64,000 nt of DNA from Ephemerocybe angulata (GCA_013368325.1 JAACJK010000001.1:434001-498000); one strand, 5' to 3'; positions 45,590 through 56,571 are shown, counted from the first letter of the stretch. Notes: generated from the letters alone by a model not told the origin. Program-made: numbers and translations.

Positions 45590-46620
45590 GCTGGTGACAG
45601 TGTGGATCAAAGGGGTAGGGGCCCGAGTGGGAGCGCTGGCAATTCAAGCCTAGGTGGACTTGTAGGGACCAGTGGGAGTCTTCATCACAGCCCACAACTC
45701 ACACCCCCGACCCCCTCGCGACATACACCTGCCCCATGCTTTCAAGTCCGTCATTGCGCGCAACGCGCCTTTCGCTGCGATACATGGCGGTGGAGGTGGG
45801 GGGTTTGCAGCGAATTTTGGAGCGATGCTTGGGGCTGCGAGAGGGGGATTGGGAGGTGTAGGGAGGGCGGGAGGAGGAAGTGGAGCGCTGTGTCCTGTGT
45901 GTCGGGAGGAGATTAGAGGGTGGGATGGGAGGGGTGGGGGTGTGATTGGCCTGAAGGTTAAGAGCGTTATTAGCATCTGAGGGCACCAGTTGGCTTTCAA
46001 CAGAGCTCAATTTCATTCGTTAGGTCTGTTGGGCTAACAACCTGTGACCCGTTGCCTCTCTCAAATCGGCGTCTCCTTTGCGTTTAACAGGAGAACACAC
46101 ACATGTACTGCATTCCATTTCCTCGTGAAATCGCTCCTTTGTTCATGATCACGGTCAGCTAAGAGGTTTAGCTTATTCGCCGTGGCCCGATAACGAAATG
46201 ACGAATGCGCTGGATGCGCGGTTGAATCCTGATTGCTAGGATGACCTTGACAATTATCTCTCACCCCCTGCCTGGGCCTCTCCGTCCTCTTATCTCTGAC
46301 GTGGTTACTTATCGTCTAGGAAAGCATATCGGATGTGGAGGTCAGAAACGCGCTCGGGTATATGCTTGTCAAGTTGATTGAGCGGTACTAAGAGTCAAAT
46401 GGCATATTATATCTCTTCCCTTGCGAACCTGGCAACGGTGAGGATGAAGGGGGTTTGTAGGGCTTACCCCGAGTGGCTGTCGAAATAACGGCGGAGGTGG
46501 GGAAACTGTATTCCCCACCTCCGCCGTTATTTCGACAGCCGCTCGCACGATGGCGGGGCCGCGATCACTCGGAATGTCCATCGAATGGGCTGAGGGGCTG
46601 CAGTACAGGCGCTTAAAATT
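45590..46620 (+). pseudogene. Inverted, internally deleted copy of the RING-gene 3' part and its downstream flank
   Basis: The plus strand here matches the minus strand of about 23635 to 22210. Sequence jumps from the equivalent of 23547 to that of 23228, deleting the region that encodes the first RING half. The tail is still open: GGGGGGFAANFGAMLGAARG, then CPVCREEIRGWDGRGGGVIG, stop at 45980. The downstream flank (46000-46620) follows the original flank. Without the first cysteines it cannot form a RING. Confidence 0.85.
46470..46545. repeat. Long hairpin: 35-bp arms, 6-bp loop
   Basis: Arms 46470-46504 and 46511-46545 pair over 35 bp with one mismatch, around loop ACTGTA. The parental locus near 22300-22335 has only one arm, so the second arm arose in this copy. 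Confidence 0.92.
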
Positions 46621-47156
46621 CGCAAGGCTTGCGCCAGCGAGAGACGATTCAAAGCGAGTTTAAATCCAAAGTCAATTAAACTCTGGGTAGACCCCACGGT
46701 TTTCAAAAAGTGAACATTTTTCATCGATCGCATCCCTTGTAGCGGGATTAGTTGAGTACGGAGCCGTATGGACCCTAAAGGCCTATGGCATAAGATAAGA
46801 TACAACTGCGGGTGTCACTGCTAGAAGGCAAGCGCTATAGCTCAAAGCTACCGTTCGCCCCTGCCCCTTCCAACTACGAGGCTACATCTCCACCGCCTAC
46901 ATAGTTCAATGAATCAGACGTTGGTCAGTCCTCCTAGGCATCCCCTCGTGTTCTCAAAACCTAACACCAGCCGTCAGCTATACTTTTATCGTGGTCCCGG
47001 CAGCGTGGGGTCTACAACTGTCCATGGCGGCGCGCGGACATCACACAAGCCTTGAACTTGAAAAAGTGTCTTCTCTTCGATCGATTGTAATTACTACTAA
47101 TATGCTGGTGACACCGTTGCTTGAGGGGTGGCTAGCTGGCTACTGGAATAAGGGGC
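46621..47156. other. Intergenic
   Basis: No gene recognised between the duplicated RING flank and the 3' end of copy I. I checked for tRNA-like folds by eye and saw none. Confidence 0.4.
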
Positions 47157-49002
47157 TCATATAGTTGGCAAAGAATCATAAAGGTCAAAAATCTCGACAA
47201 GCCGATCGTCCTTGGATTCTCGATCCCAGAGCACAACGACCCTCCCTGATAATGGACACACCGAGATATGCAACACTCCAGTTTCATTATTTGGCCTCGC
47301 AATCATTTCGGAAAAGTCCCCTAGGCCTTCAACGACGGAACCAGCTGGTTCTGGGAAGTCAGGATCCTCTTCGAGGATAGAAGGCTCGGGGGAGTCAGGG
47401 TCGTCAAGAATGGAAACGTATATGCTTCCTCTTTGTCGTGCTCTGTTTACTATCAGATCCAAGCTATCATACCAGATGTACCCCGCAACCCCATCATCCA
47501 GAGGAAAACGAAGCTGGGGAATATCGCACGGCTGGGTGGCTGTTCGATAACTTTTAGTGCGAAGGAGCGAACCTGTCGACGAGGGGTTGTCTGGACGAAA
47601 GCAGAAGCAGAACTGAACGTGTGAAAGCGACAGGTCTGGCTGATTTGTATCGAATCGCGGATACCTAATATCATAGAACAGTGGACCTTCGTCTGCCGCC
47701 GGCTTGTGCAGCATAAAATCGGATGCCCATGCCCTGAAGATATTTGGGAGTAACTGCTGGTGTGTCCACGTTTGAGGCGTAGGGATATAGCCCAAGTCTG
47801 GGGTCCCGTCTTGAATGTCCACCACCCCTTTTCCTACCGGGCAATAAGTAACACTTGTCAAGTTGAAACCTCTCAGATCATCTGCGTCAACGTCGAAGAC
47901 GTAGCCTTGATGAAAAAAAACCTGTAAGTTCGTGAGTCACTGAATTCGCGACTGAGAACATCGTTGCCTACGTCTTGACCGGTAGTATCTACGCGCTCTG
48001 TCCGTGTGGCTGATGCGACCCGATTTTTATCCGTGGAATCTGAAGTGTCCCAGAGAAGAAATGTTTTTCCAATCCCGAGTGCAACAACGGGCCCATGCTG
48101 AGCAGCACATCGGTCATGGTGTCCTTTATATGAATGGAGTATGCAAAGCCGGCCGAGCCCTTCTACAGAATGCTGTCCCTTGTCTGGAAGACGCATCTGA
48201 AATCGGCGGAAGATTCTAACCTTTGACATGTCATTGAAGTTGTATTGACTTTGACTGTGGCAGACCCAAGTGTGTTAGATTTTCATTGTCGTCATGTAAT
48301 CTCAGGAACTTGAACGCAACACACTTGATTCCGAATGATTGAGGCAACCTGCGTTCGATGTAGTCCTCCCGGATAAGCAAATGCACCGTATCCTTGTTGG
48401 CGACGGCGACGTCGACAATTATGGGCTGCGTATCGACACAGTTGATTTCGTGGAGCACTACTTCGCATGGCTCATTCAGGCTCCCCGGTGGACCTAGATC
48501 CCATACTCGCAACCACTTTTTGTCCACTGTGATGAGGAAGCGCCCCCCAGGAATGAGGTTGAAAGTGCTGCTTTCTTCAGGATATGGGTAGTGCCAGTCT
48601 TGGCTCCGGTGGTTCTGAAGCTGATCATCTTCGTTCTTGTGTGGAAGAAGCCGGGAGATGGGTGGTGTGGGCTGGCCTCCCTGGCGATACCGATGTTTGA
48701 AGCGCAATGTACCGGTGCAGGCCCTCCTCAACTCGGGCGCTGTGAAGCCGCCGAAGCCAGACCAGAGGACATCAGTGCCGCATTGGCATCGTAGGCGTTC
48801 CCTCCATAGCTCTGAGTCACCCTCAATGAGATCATAGAAAGCTTTGCAAATCTGCAACGAGTCATGGAGTCAATAGTCCGTCCAGTTAGATGGAGAGGAT
48901 GCAACTGCGTCGAGTTGTACGAACCTGTTGCAGACGGCATATATCTCGGGTAGGGAGCGCTTTTGCTATCAAAATTCCAAGCTCAATGGGGAGTTTCTCC
49001 AT
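47157..49002 (-). CDS. F-box-like / beta-propeller-like family copy I (subfamily 2)
   Basis: Exons 49002-48925, 48851-48325, 48254-47972 and 47921-47157; 550 residues. Start MEKLPIELGILIAKALPTRD. The F-box-like continuation is ICKAFYDLIEGDSELWRERL, with Ile in place of the usual Thr at the exon-2 start. Other motifs: FNLIPGGRFLITVDKKWLRV, GLGRLCILHSYKG, HQGYVFDVDADDLRGFNLT, WASDFMLHKPAADEGPLFY and CPLSGRVVVLWDRESKDDR, ending DLYDSLPTI. It is nearly the mirror of copy G, including the 5' leader with CATCTGCCTGGAA. All introns are canonical and the frame is intact. Confidence 0.82.
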
Positions 49003-49103
49003 GTTCTGTGGTGGGCGAGCAACAGCTTTACTCGATGAATATATATCTGTTCGGGCTGTTCCAGGCAGATGGATGTTGAGACACAAGTGGAACCGCACGG
49101 GGT

Positions 49104-49150
49104 GCAGGTCTCGCGCGCTCCAGTTGTCGAACCACGGTCAATTCTAACAA
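49104..49150 (-). promoter_or_regulatory. Subfamily-2 upstream block (copy I)
   Basis: On the minus strand AGAATTGACCG, GACAACTGG and GCGAGACCTGC, 102-148 bp upstream of the ATG of copy I. Confidence 0.4.
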
Positions 49151-49411
49151 ATCACGGCAAACTTAATGTAAGTTGAAACCAGATCTAGCAAATTGTGGGC
49201 AATAAGGGCGACCGTTCCTTCATTTCAAACGGTTTCCATCGAGGTCGGATAGGTGAATAGACACGGGTAGACGTTCCAGATATGGGTAATTGGCGCCCGT
49301 TAAGGAGTTTTGGAGGTGTCTAGGATGAATAAGATCGAACAATGAGACGGGACCAGCGTATGTAGGTGAATCGTACATACCTTGCTTGACAAGACGAACC
49401 CCAAATATCAG

Positions 49412-49490
49412 TGTCTTATCAATCGGGGATAGGGAAAGGGAGAGGGGAGAGGGGAAGGGAGAGGGGAGGGGGGGTAAGAGAGAGACGACG
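49412..49490. repeat. Purine-rich GGGAGAGG microsatellite-like insertion
   Basis: An almost pure A/G run of GGGAGAGG-type repeats that interrupts the segment aligned with 43940; the partner copy lacks it. It lies just upstream of the coiled-coil start, so it could affect expression. Confidence 0.75.
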
Positions 49491-49516
49491 GTATAAAGCT
49501 TCTGGAGAAGGGTCCA

Positions 49517-50191
49517 ATGCTCTTTTCGGAACACTTCCGCCTTTTCAGCCCAGAGAGTCCGCCTGGCATGCTTCCGCACATGTACCTGAACCGCCATCGC
49601 GCCAACGCCGCCGGCGCGAGGCGGAACCAACACCGAAGCGCCGACCGAAACCCAGAGACCCTTGTCTTCCCGAACCGTCAAGCCGAAAACGGCGACGACG
49701 ACGACGACGACAATGCTGAAGAGGACAGCGAGATGGCCCTCGAACAGCTGCAAAACGTAACCGTCTTCCTCTCCAGCCGCGTCGGTGCGCTAGAGCGGTC
49801 AACCAGACGCAGAATACGCGCTTTGAACACCCAGCTCGCCACTCTGGAAGTCACCCAGAAAGAGCTCAAGGAAAGAATCGCGGTTCAAGCCATGTCCATC
49901 CGAGTTAGCGACCTAGAGCGAGCTGCTAAGGAGCTTCAGGACGAGATCCAGATGCACGATCTCAAGGTCAAGGTGGCTGCCCTAGAGGCTTCTGTCGTGG
50001 AGCTGCAGGGATCCTTGGATAGGCTTGGGGGGACTGTGGAGACGACAGATGAGGCAGCCATGCAGCAGGTCCAAGGCCCGGGGGACTTCGAGGATGTCAC
50101 GGAGGCGAAGATCGGGGAATTGGCTGCGAGGGTGGACCAGGAGCGTAATAGGATCGTGGCCGCAGAGGAAAATGCAGATATGCTGTCTTAG
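49517..50191 (+). CDS. Coiled-coil protein, duplicated copy 2
   Basis: 224 residues from MLFSEHFRLFSPESPPGMLP. Over 95% of the aligned residues match the copy at 43964-44644 by eye, including the acidic run (ENGDDDDDDNAEEDSE) and the heptad helices to the end AAEENADMLS. Upstream, the duplicate of MNKIEQ is followed by a stop, which defines the shared start. Function unknown; the coiled coils suggest self-association. Confidence 0.6.
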   Translation: MLFSEHFRLFSPESPPGMLPHMYLNRHRANAAGARRNQHRSADRNPETLVFPNRQAENGDDDDDDNAEEDSEMALEQLQNVTVFLSSRVGALERSTRRRIRALNTQLATLEVTQKELKERIAVQAMSIRVSDLERAAKELQDEIQMHDLKVKVAALEASVVELQGSLDRLGGTVETTDEAAMQQVQGPGDFEDVTEAKIGELAARVDQERNRIVAAEENADMLS

Positions 50192-51032
50192 GGGGGGCGG
50201 GGATAGCTGAGCCCAGGATTGTCCGAGTATTGAAGCTGAAGGTTCGGAAAATAACGGTGGAATGGTTGTGCCATGGGTGGATTGGTCTTGGGATGCTCGG
50301 ATCATAACTGTATAATAGAGGTAGAAAGTCGCGTTATTACGCGCAGCTTGAGAGGAGGTTTTCAAGTGTTTCTTATGACCAGCTACGCCGATATGAGCTG
50401 ATATGAGGCTCATTTCACATATTTGAGATTTCGATTGGCTTTCGAGGTTGTTTCCGAGAGGTCGTGGTTTGGGATCAAGAGCAATTTTGGATTTGTTGCC
50501 CCTATCCCGGCTTTCTTTCCTCCCTCGATGGTCGAATCCACGATGTGGAAAACTCGCAACTAAACCTCGGTAACTGCATTGTGAATTGGCATCCTGATAC
50601 CCTCCTCAACCCACCGGAATCTACGAGAAAAACTGCGCCGCTGCTGTCAGTCAGTCAGCCTGCATGCTGCGGTGACCATCTTGCCCGAGAAAGTCGTAGA
50701 ACTGCTCCTGCCATTCCACCCGGGTGCTTTCTGCAGCTTCATCGACTGCCTCGATAAAGGTAGGCATGCTACTGGAAGCCACGCGGGAAAGGCACCACAT
50801 TCTCTGGATCTTTCTGGCCCTGGCTTCGGGGTGCCACTCGTGCTTGATGATGCTGCGGTATTGCTGCGCACTCCAAGTCCGGAGTCGCATGAGCACACTC
50901 ATCAAGCCGTTAAGGAAATCTGCGCAGTACCAACACTTCCAATGTTCATAATCCGCAATTGAAACTGCGATTGGAGTCTATCGCCGCACGAGGAGGTACC
51001 TCTATTTATCTCTATCAACCCACCTCAATTGA

Positions 51033-51038
51033 TATAAA
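51033..51038 (+). promoter_or_regulatory. TATA box candidate
   Basis: TATAAA within GATATAAAAG, 145 bp upstream of the ATG at 51178. Confidence 0.45.
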
Positions 51039-51177
51039 AGAACCTGATCATATTCTCCCAGCTTCGGAACATTCGACCCCCACCCTCACACGCAGTGCAC
51101 TGTAATACCAGACCGCCAAAATATCATCCCAAAAGCAAGATCAACTCTCGCCTCTCTTTTCCTTTTCTACCCGCGAG

Positions 51178-52812
51178 ATGGACGACAAATCTTCGATGAC
51201 GCCCCTCCTCCATGGCTACAAAGACGTGGAGGGCGCCCCCGAGGCAGGGCAGCCCACAGAGCCCAGCCCCGCACCACACGGGTGCGACCCCGCCGCGCGC
51301 AAGAGGAAGAGGCGCCGCATCCTGTTCCACTTCTTCACCCTCCTCGCCGTCGTCTCCCTGGTTACATTCCACTCGCGCCGGAGCAGCAGGCGCTGCCACA
51401 AAGGCAGGCTCGCTGGGAAGGGGAATTGGGTGAGCGGCGAAGCTGTTAGACATCTTTCTTCTGATACTGATCTGGTATTGGGCGTCATAGGAGATGGACC
51501 ACGGTGATGAGGACCATGATCACGGGTACATCGTACCTCCTGGTGTTGTCCTCGAGAAGTGCACGACTTGGGACGGAAATGACGTCGATGCCGCCTTCTG
51601 GCCTCCCCCGCACAGAGGGCCCGGACATCATGAGGAGCCAACGACGTCCTCTGCCGCATTCACCGTCCCCGTCGACAAGAAACTCTTCTTCCTTTCCACC
51701 GGAAGCCTCGCCTCCGGCTCCTTCAAGCTCACTCAGGCTGAAGACAGGACCGGGAACGATGTCAACACAAAGGTCGACATCACAACCTACGACAATGGAG
51801 ACTCGAAGTTCCACGACCACATCTTGGGCTTGGTGAGGGTGTGCACGATCTCGAAGGAGCACGACGAGAGCGCCGCTGGCGTTGGGATCTTCGTAAGTGA
51901 AAAGTCCTCTACTTATCATGTCCGAGCAACTCTTACTTACCCCTCCCTTTGCAGACTCCCCGCTGGCGCTGGCGCGGTGGCGGAGATCCTCACAGGCACT
52001 GGAGGTCGCCCCATTTCGACGTGGCCGTCGAGCTCCCCCGCGCGCTCTCCTCTGACCTGGCCTCTTCCGACCCTCTCTCCATCTCCAGCTTCACGACCCA
52101 CCTCCCGGCCTTCACGCACGATGTGCAACTCCCAGCGGACGGCGTCACCTTCAAGAACCTCGCGCTGACGAGCACGAACGCGCACATCGACGCCGCGAGC
52201 ATCGTCGCGCAGAACCTCACCATCCTCACCTCCAACGGCGCCATCAAGGGCGAGTTCACCACCTCGGACAAGCTGGTGCTCGCGACCTCGAACGCCGCCA
52301 TCGACGCCACGCTCTCCCTGTACGGTAGCGACAGCGACAAGGCGACGACCGCGTTCCTGTCCACGAACAACGGGCACATCGTCGCGGCCACCTCGCTCCT
52401 CTCGGGATCGGAGGAGTCGGGCGGCAAGTTCAACGTGACGGCGACGACGTCGAACGCCAAGGTCGGGCTGACGTTCCCCCAGGCCCCGGTCAAGTCCACG
52501 CTGAAACTCTCTGCGCACACTTCGAATGGCGGCGTTGATGTGTCTTTGCATCCTACGTACGAGGGAAGCTACCTGTTGACGTCGTCTGCGACGCAGAACC
52601 TTAGGGTTATCGCCGACGAGAATGAGGCTGATCCTGAAGGCAAGGGCAGGAAGAGGATTGTGAATAACAAGTTCGTTACGAAGGGTTTTGTCAACGGGGA
52701 GACGTACTGGGAGAGCAAGGATGAGAAGGAGGACTACTGGGGCAGCGCGTTGCTGACTACTTCCAATGCGCATGTTACCTTGAAGTTCGAGGGGCAGGAG
52801 GTCTCGGAGTAG
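51178..52812 (+). CDS. Single-pass membrane protein with DUF4097/DUF7330-like adhesin-type domain
   Basis: Exons 51178-51429, 51491-51892 and 51955-52812; 503 residues. A cytosolic N-terminus with a basic run (KRKRRR) precedes one transmembrane segment (ILFHFFTLLAVVSLVTF), giving a predicted type II orientation. The outer part carries a His/Asp patch (DHGDEDHDHGY), then a beta-rich region with the repeated element TSNxxIxxxF (ALTSTNAHIDAASI, LTSNGAIKGEF, ATSNAAIDATL, TTSNAKVGLTF, TTSNAHVTLKFEG), the pattern of DUF4097-type putative adhesins. The domain name is from memory. It probably acts at the cell surface. It is the intact partner of the transposon-broken copy at 5150-7814. Confidence 0.8.
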
Positions 52813-53187
52813 GTTCAATGAAGGAGTGCTTTGACCCAGATACGACTTATGCATTTTTCATTTTGTGATAGGAGTATGTCAAGTGTAGTTATAGTTTGAA
52901 CGACGCTGGTGTGCGTGAAAAATGTGTGCTTTACAATACTGAGACGATAAACTTGGAATTCTGACGATTCGACGCCACTTGTTCTCTGGGCGCTTAACAC
53001 TTTAATCTACTTTTAAAGTCCGCAACGCCACCTCTTCGTCATCGTCCAGAACTTGAGGCCAAACACAGGAGCACCTGCGTCCGACAAGGGGCTTGCCGTC
53101 GCAGACTAGAAGCGCCGGAGACTAGCTGTCATGCAAGACACATAGGCTGCGACCGAATGTTTTTCCGTTAGCCCCTCTGTGAATTTG

Positions 53188-53194
53188 TATAAAA
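53188..53194 (+). promoter_or_regulatory. TATA box candidate
   Basis: TATAAAA followed closely by short open exons with splice-like borders (GTACGG donor near 53350, GCAG acceptor near 53404). It may drive the transcript that contains the microexon-like units at 53720-54000. Confidence 0.4.
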
Positions 53195-53495
53195 CATGGG
53201 ACTCCCTTCGAACAAGCGCTCATTCTTTTCCCCGCTTTACATCTTGAACGATGGGGACCACCAACACTTTATCGACTCACATCACCATCTCCTCCTTGCT
53301 CGCGTCCATGCTTCAGCTTCTGTCCTCAGCTTATGGGCACCGATACATGGTACGGATTTGTCTCTTGGTTGCCTGTGTGCTCATTTGCTGACCTGCACAT
53401 GCAGAGCCTTAATACCACCATCCATAATAAACGCCGCTATCGGGTTTGCTTTATTTGCCGTCAACTGAAGTGGCGGCCACCACCTTGCCAAGAGT

Positions 53496-54010
53496 GAAGT
53501 ACGTCCTGTCTTCATCCTTCCGTGCTACCCTCCTGGCTCATACTGACTCGCCTTCGGATGTAGGCAGGCATCCAAATTCCTCAATGGCACAAAGTACAAT
53601 CCCGCCCCCCTTCGTTCACATCGACGAACGCATGGCTTCGCAGCCTCAACATGACCAATTCGAACGAATTTCGGATGCCTTACCATCCTCGAGCTGCAGG
53701 CTCCCGCCTCGCTCCCCATGTCTTCCTGCCCATTGATGATAAAGATTTCTAGGGCAGGCAGCACCCGAATCCTGGAGCTGGGGTGCGTTTGATTCCTCCT
53801 CTTCTTCGTTCGTGCTCGTGCTGAACTTCTGCCTTCAGCGCAAACTGACCTACGGAGTCACGCATCCTCAGCTCTAGGATTTGGGGACGATCTCAACGAC
53901 CCGTATTCAAGTTCTACCCTGGAATCAGCAGCCGCCCATTGATGATAAAGAATTCTAGGGCTGGCTGTCTACAATCTTCGAAAGCCTCACCCGTGGGTGT
54001 CCCGCCTCCT
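53496..54010 (+). repeat. Diverged microexon-like repeat, related to 61380-62140
   Basis: CATTGATGATAAAGA(A/T)TTCTAGGGC occurs at 53731 and 53937. Between them are GGAGCTGGG with a GTGCGT donor, a TTCAG acceptor, and CGCAAACTGACCTACGGAGT, close to the 42-nt microexon of the 62-kb array. Frames are broken, so this is either a decayed gene or a non-coding transcript. Confidence 0.5.
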
Positions 54011-54592
54011 CTCTTCGTCCTCGAGCTCACTTCGACACCACGTCATAGGAGCTGATCAACACTTGCCTATCGCTCTCGCTAGCCTCCCTGTGCTTTAACT
54101 TATGGTCCTTAACAATGACATGTTGTACTACGCTCTAGCCTCATTCACAATAGCATCTCCTCCTCGTTATCTTATCTGGCTCGCAACCCCTTCGCTAATC
54201 TCCGTGATGGTATCACCGGTGTTAGTAGGGCGCAAAAGGGCCCGAAGGCCTTCTCTTCCCAATCCGTCAGGTCGTTTGTTCAATTCGCCCAAAAACAACG
54301 CGCCTTTATACTTACCTTTATAGCCTGGTGCGAAGGAAGAGAATATATATGACATAGGAAGATGTGAGTACGACGCATAGCCAGCGAATTTCTCCTTCCT
54401 TCGCCCCCATCGACCCCCGTCTCAACCAACCAACCACTTTCCAGAATATCCCAGCGCGACGCGCGCTTGAATTCTCCGTATTCCCGAATACATACCCGCG
54501 TTCCAGCGTATCAATCTACCTGACGCCCCACTATCTTCCAATGTACGTTCTGCAGCCTCATTCCCGTGAAGAACCGTCCGTGCTGACTCGAA

Positions 54593-56404
54593 ATGCCTCG
54601 TTGCTGGCACCCACAGTACACAAACAGCCGTTTGAACCAAGTCGCAGCTATGTTCTGGGAACCAGCTCTCACCACCCCCACTTTTGCGCAAAAGCTGCAG
54701 CAAGAGGACGAAAACATGCCCTCCAAAGCACGCGTCGAGACCCAGAGGCGACGACGCGCTGCCTCCACCTCCATACCCCTGAAGAACCTATGCCAGACGC
54801 ACGACTTCTCACTCCCACCCCTAGAATCCATCCTTAACTACCTCCCAGCCGCTACGTGCACCCCTCGCTCGCACCACCGCAACTCCTGGAACCCCTCAGT
54901 CACACTACCAAAAGGCCTTCTGGCTCTAAAACCTGCCCAGATTCGTCCACGAGCGACGACCATCGTTTCGGGGACACTCCCAGCGCTGGCATCCCCGCCA
55001 ACGCCAATGACCACGATTTCATCCCTCCCAGCGGAACTCCTCTGCCTCATCTTCGAGTCCTACCTCGCCCCCTCCTCCTCAGAGGACGTTGACACCGCAC
55101 CAGACCCATCCACACATCCCTTCGGTTTCCTCTCAGTCTCCCGCGACTACACCCGCACCCCCGTCCCCCTCACGCACGTCTGCCGCGCGTGGCGCCAAAC
55201 CGCAATCACCCACCGAAAGCTCTGGTCGAGCATCGCATTCGCGCTGCACGCACCTCCTTCAACCTCCTATTCGTCTTCATCGATAGGAGGTGCCTTCGAC
55301 TCCTGGGGCTCGGGCAAAGTGCGGCTTCTGCGGTTATTCCTGACGCGGGCACGGGGGGTGCCGTTGAGCCTCGCCTTCGCAGCTTCCGGCGGAGGTAGTA
55401 GCAGCAGTGGTAGCAGTAGCCCCCTAGTCCGCGAAGCGCTGCACTATATGTGTAGATACGCGTCGTCGTGGGCGGAGCTCACTGTGGATCTGGGCCGGGT
55501 ACATGGCGTGCAGATCTTCCTTGAGGAGCTCGCGGCTGTTGTGAGACGTGGGGCGCGGTTCGACGCGTTGCGCAGTCTGCAGATGCAGCTTGCGGTGGAT
55601 GAGGAGGAGGAGGAGAATGATCATGATGATGACGAAGAGGATGTGGATGGGTTGAGGGAGAGGGATGCAGAGATGTGTATGTTGAGCTGGAGGTTGAGGG
55701 TGAAGGACGTCTGGGGTCTCGTTTTGCGCCGCGCGCCGCGCCTTGAGGAGCTCGTCCTGGACGACGAGTTCTTCGTCTGGGCCGAGGCTGGCGATTACGG
55801 TATTTGCCCTGGGTACGAGCGCGTGTGTGTGGACGATGATGTGACCGAGGTTGAGGGCGGGATGGTGCCGTGGAAACAGCTGAAGAAGCTCACGGTTAAC
55901 TGCGACTCGATCAGCGCGCGCAAGGTGCGCAGCGTCTGCGCGAAGGCGGTCAACCTGGAGGAGCTGAGAGTATGGAGGGTGGGATGCGACGGGGCGAGTG
56001 ATGTTGATTTGTGGATGCAAGATGGCAGCGAGTTTCATGACTATGCTCAACATGGCACCGTGACGATGCCCCGCCTGAGGACCTTGGTCGTCGCGCTCCT
56101 CGCCGAGCCCGCGCAGCTGCTCGATGCGATGGTGCTCCCGGCGTTGGAGAACATGGAGGTCAGCGTGTTGGCGCTGAGAGGCCACTTTGGGTCGAGTGCG
56201 AGGAGGGAGTCGTTGGGTGCTATCTTGGAGCCTGTGGATCGGGTGGTTGGGACTGCTGTCAACGGGGCGGGGGTGGATGTTGTGTGTCGCGTTAAGGCGG
56301 GGTGTGTGGAGGAGGGGGACTCTGGTGTGGCTGCCATGGGGTTGAGGTCGCTTGAGAGGTGTGGCGCGCGGGTGGAGGTGGGTGGCAAGCGGAGGTGCTT
56401 GTAG
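54593..56404 (+). CDS. F-box protein with leucine-rich tail
   Basis: A single-exon ORF of 603 residues from MPRCWHPQYTNSR. The first 140 residues are low-complexity; other in-frame ATGs occur at MPSKARVE and MTTISSLP, and the last lies directly before the F-box, so the true N-terminus is uncertain. The F-box is ISSLPAELLCLIFESYLAP, then after an insert PLTHVCRAWRQTAITHRKLW, the agaricomycete pattern. The tail has LRR-like segments (APRLEELVLDDEFFVW, QLKKLTVNCDS, NLEELRVWRVG, MPRLRTLVVALL) and a strongly acidic run (EEEEENDHDDDEEDVDG). Likely an SCF adaptor by family. It does not belong to the four-exon family around it. Confidence 0.82.
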   Translation: MPRCWHPQYTNSRLNQVAAMFWEPALTTPTFAQKLQQEDENMPSKARVETQRRRRAASTSIPLKNLCQTHDFSLPPLESILNYLPAATCTPRSHHRNSWNPSVTLPKGLLALKPAQIRPRATTIVSGTLPALASPPTPMTTISSLPAELLCLIFESYLAPSSSEDVDTAPDPSTHPFGFLSVSRDYTRTPVPLTHVCRAWRQTAITHRKLWSSIAFALHAPPSTSYSSSSIGGAFDSWGSGKVRLLRLFLTRARGVPLSLAFAASGGGSSSSGSSSPLVREALHYMCRYASSWAELTVDLGRVHGVQIFLEELAAVVRRGARFDALRSLQMQLAVDEEEEENDHDDDEEDVDGLRERDAEMCMLSWRLRVKDVWGLVLRRAPRLEELVLDDEFFVWAEAGDYGICPGYERVCVDDDVTEVEGGMVPWKQLKKLTVNCDSISARKVRSVCAKAVNLEELRVWRVGCDGASDVDLWMQDGSEFHDYAQHGTVTMPRLRTLVVALLAEPAQLLDAMVLPALENMEVSVLALRGHFGSSARRESLGAILEPVDRVVGTAVNGAGVDVVCRVKAGCVEEGDSGVAAMGLRSLERCGARVEVGGKRRCL

Positions 56405-56571
56405 GGTGTTTATATGGATTCTTTTGATTATGTTCCCATGCTATCTCCCACTCGCTTTTTTGTTTTGCATGTCGCTTTCGACTCATCGTGTCATCAAGGG
56501 TCTCTTCACTACCATCTCTCTGCTATCGCCGTCTTCACAATCACATATTTAGAGCTCAACTAGCACTGATT

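Larger units (their letters stand above)
43704..45590. repeat. Segmental duplication, copy 1 (partner 49190-50905)
   Basis: From CAAATTGTGGGCAATAA to CTCCAAGTCCGGAGTTGCA the sequence is a close direct copy of 49190-50905. Differences include the 234-bp MITE present only here, a purine-rich insertion present only in copy 2, and point changes. The coiled-coil ORF lies inside. Copy 1 is abutted on its right by an inverted RING-gene fragment, copy 2 is not. Confidence 0.9.
49190..50905. repeat. Segmental duplication, copy 2 (partner 43704-45590)
   Basis: Direct copy of 43704-45590 without the MITE. It carries an extra purine-rich run and a stop codon in the extended 5' frame of the coiled-coil gene. 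Similarity ends near 50905. Confidence 0.9.

Noticed and set aside
46621..47156. tRNA or small RNA gene in this spacer
   Set aside because: No cloverleaf or GTTCGAATC-type box could be made out by eye.
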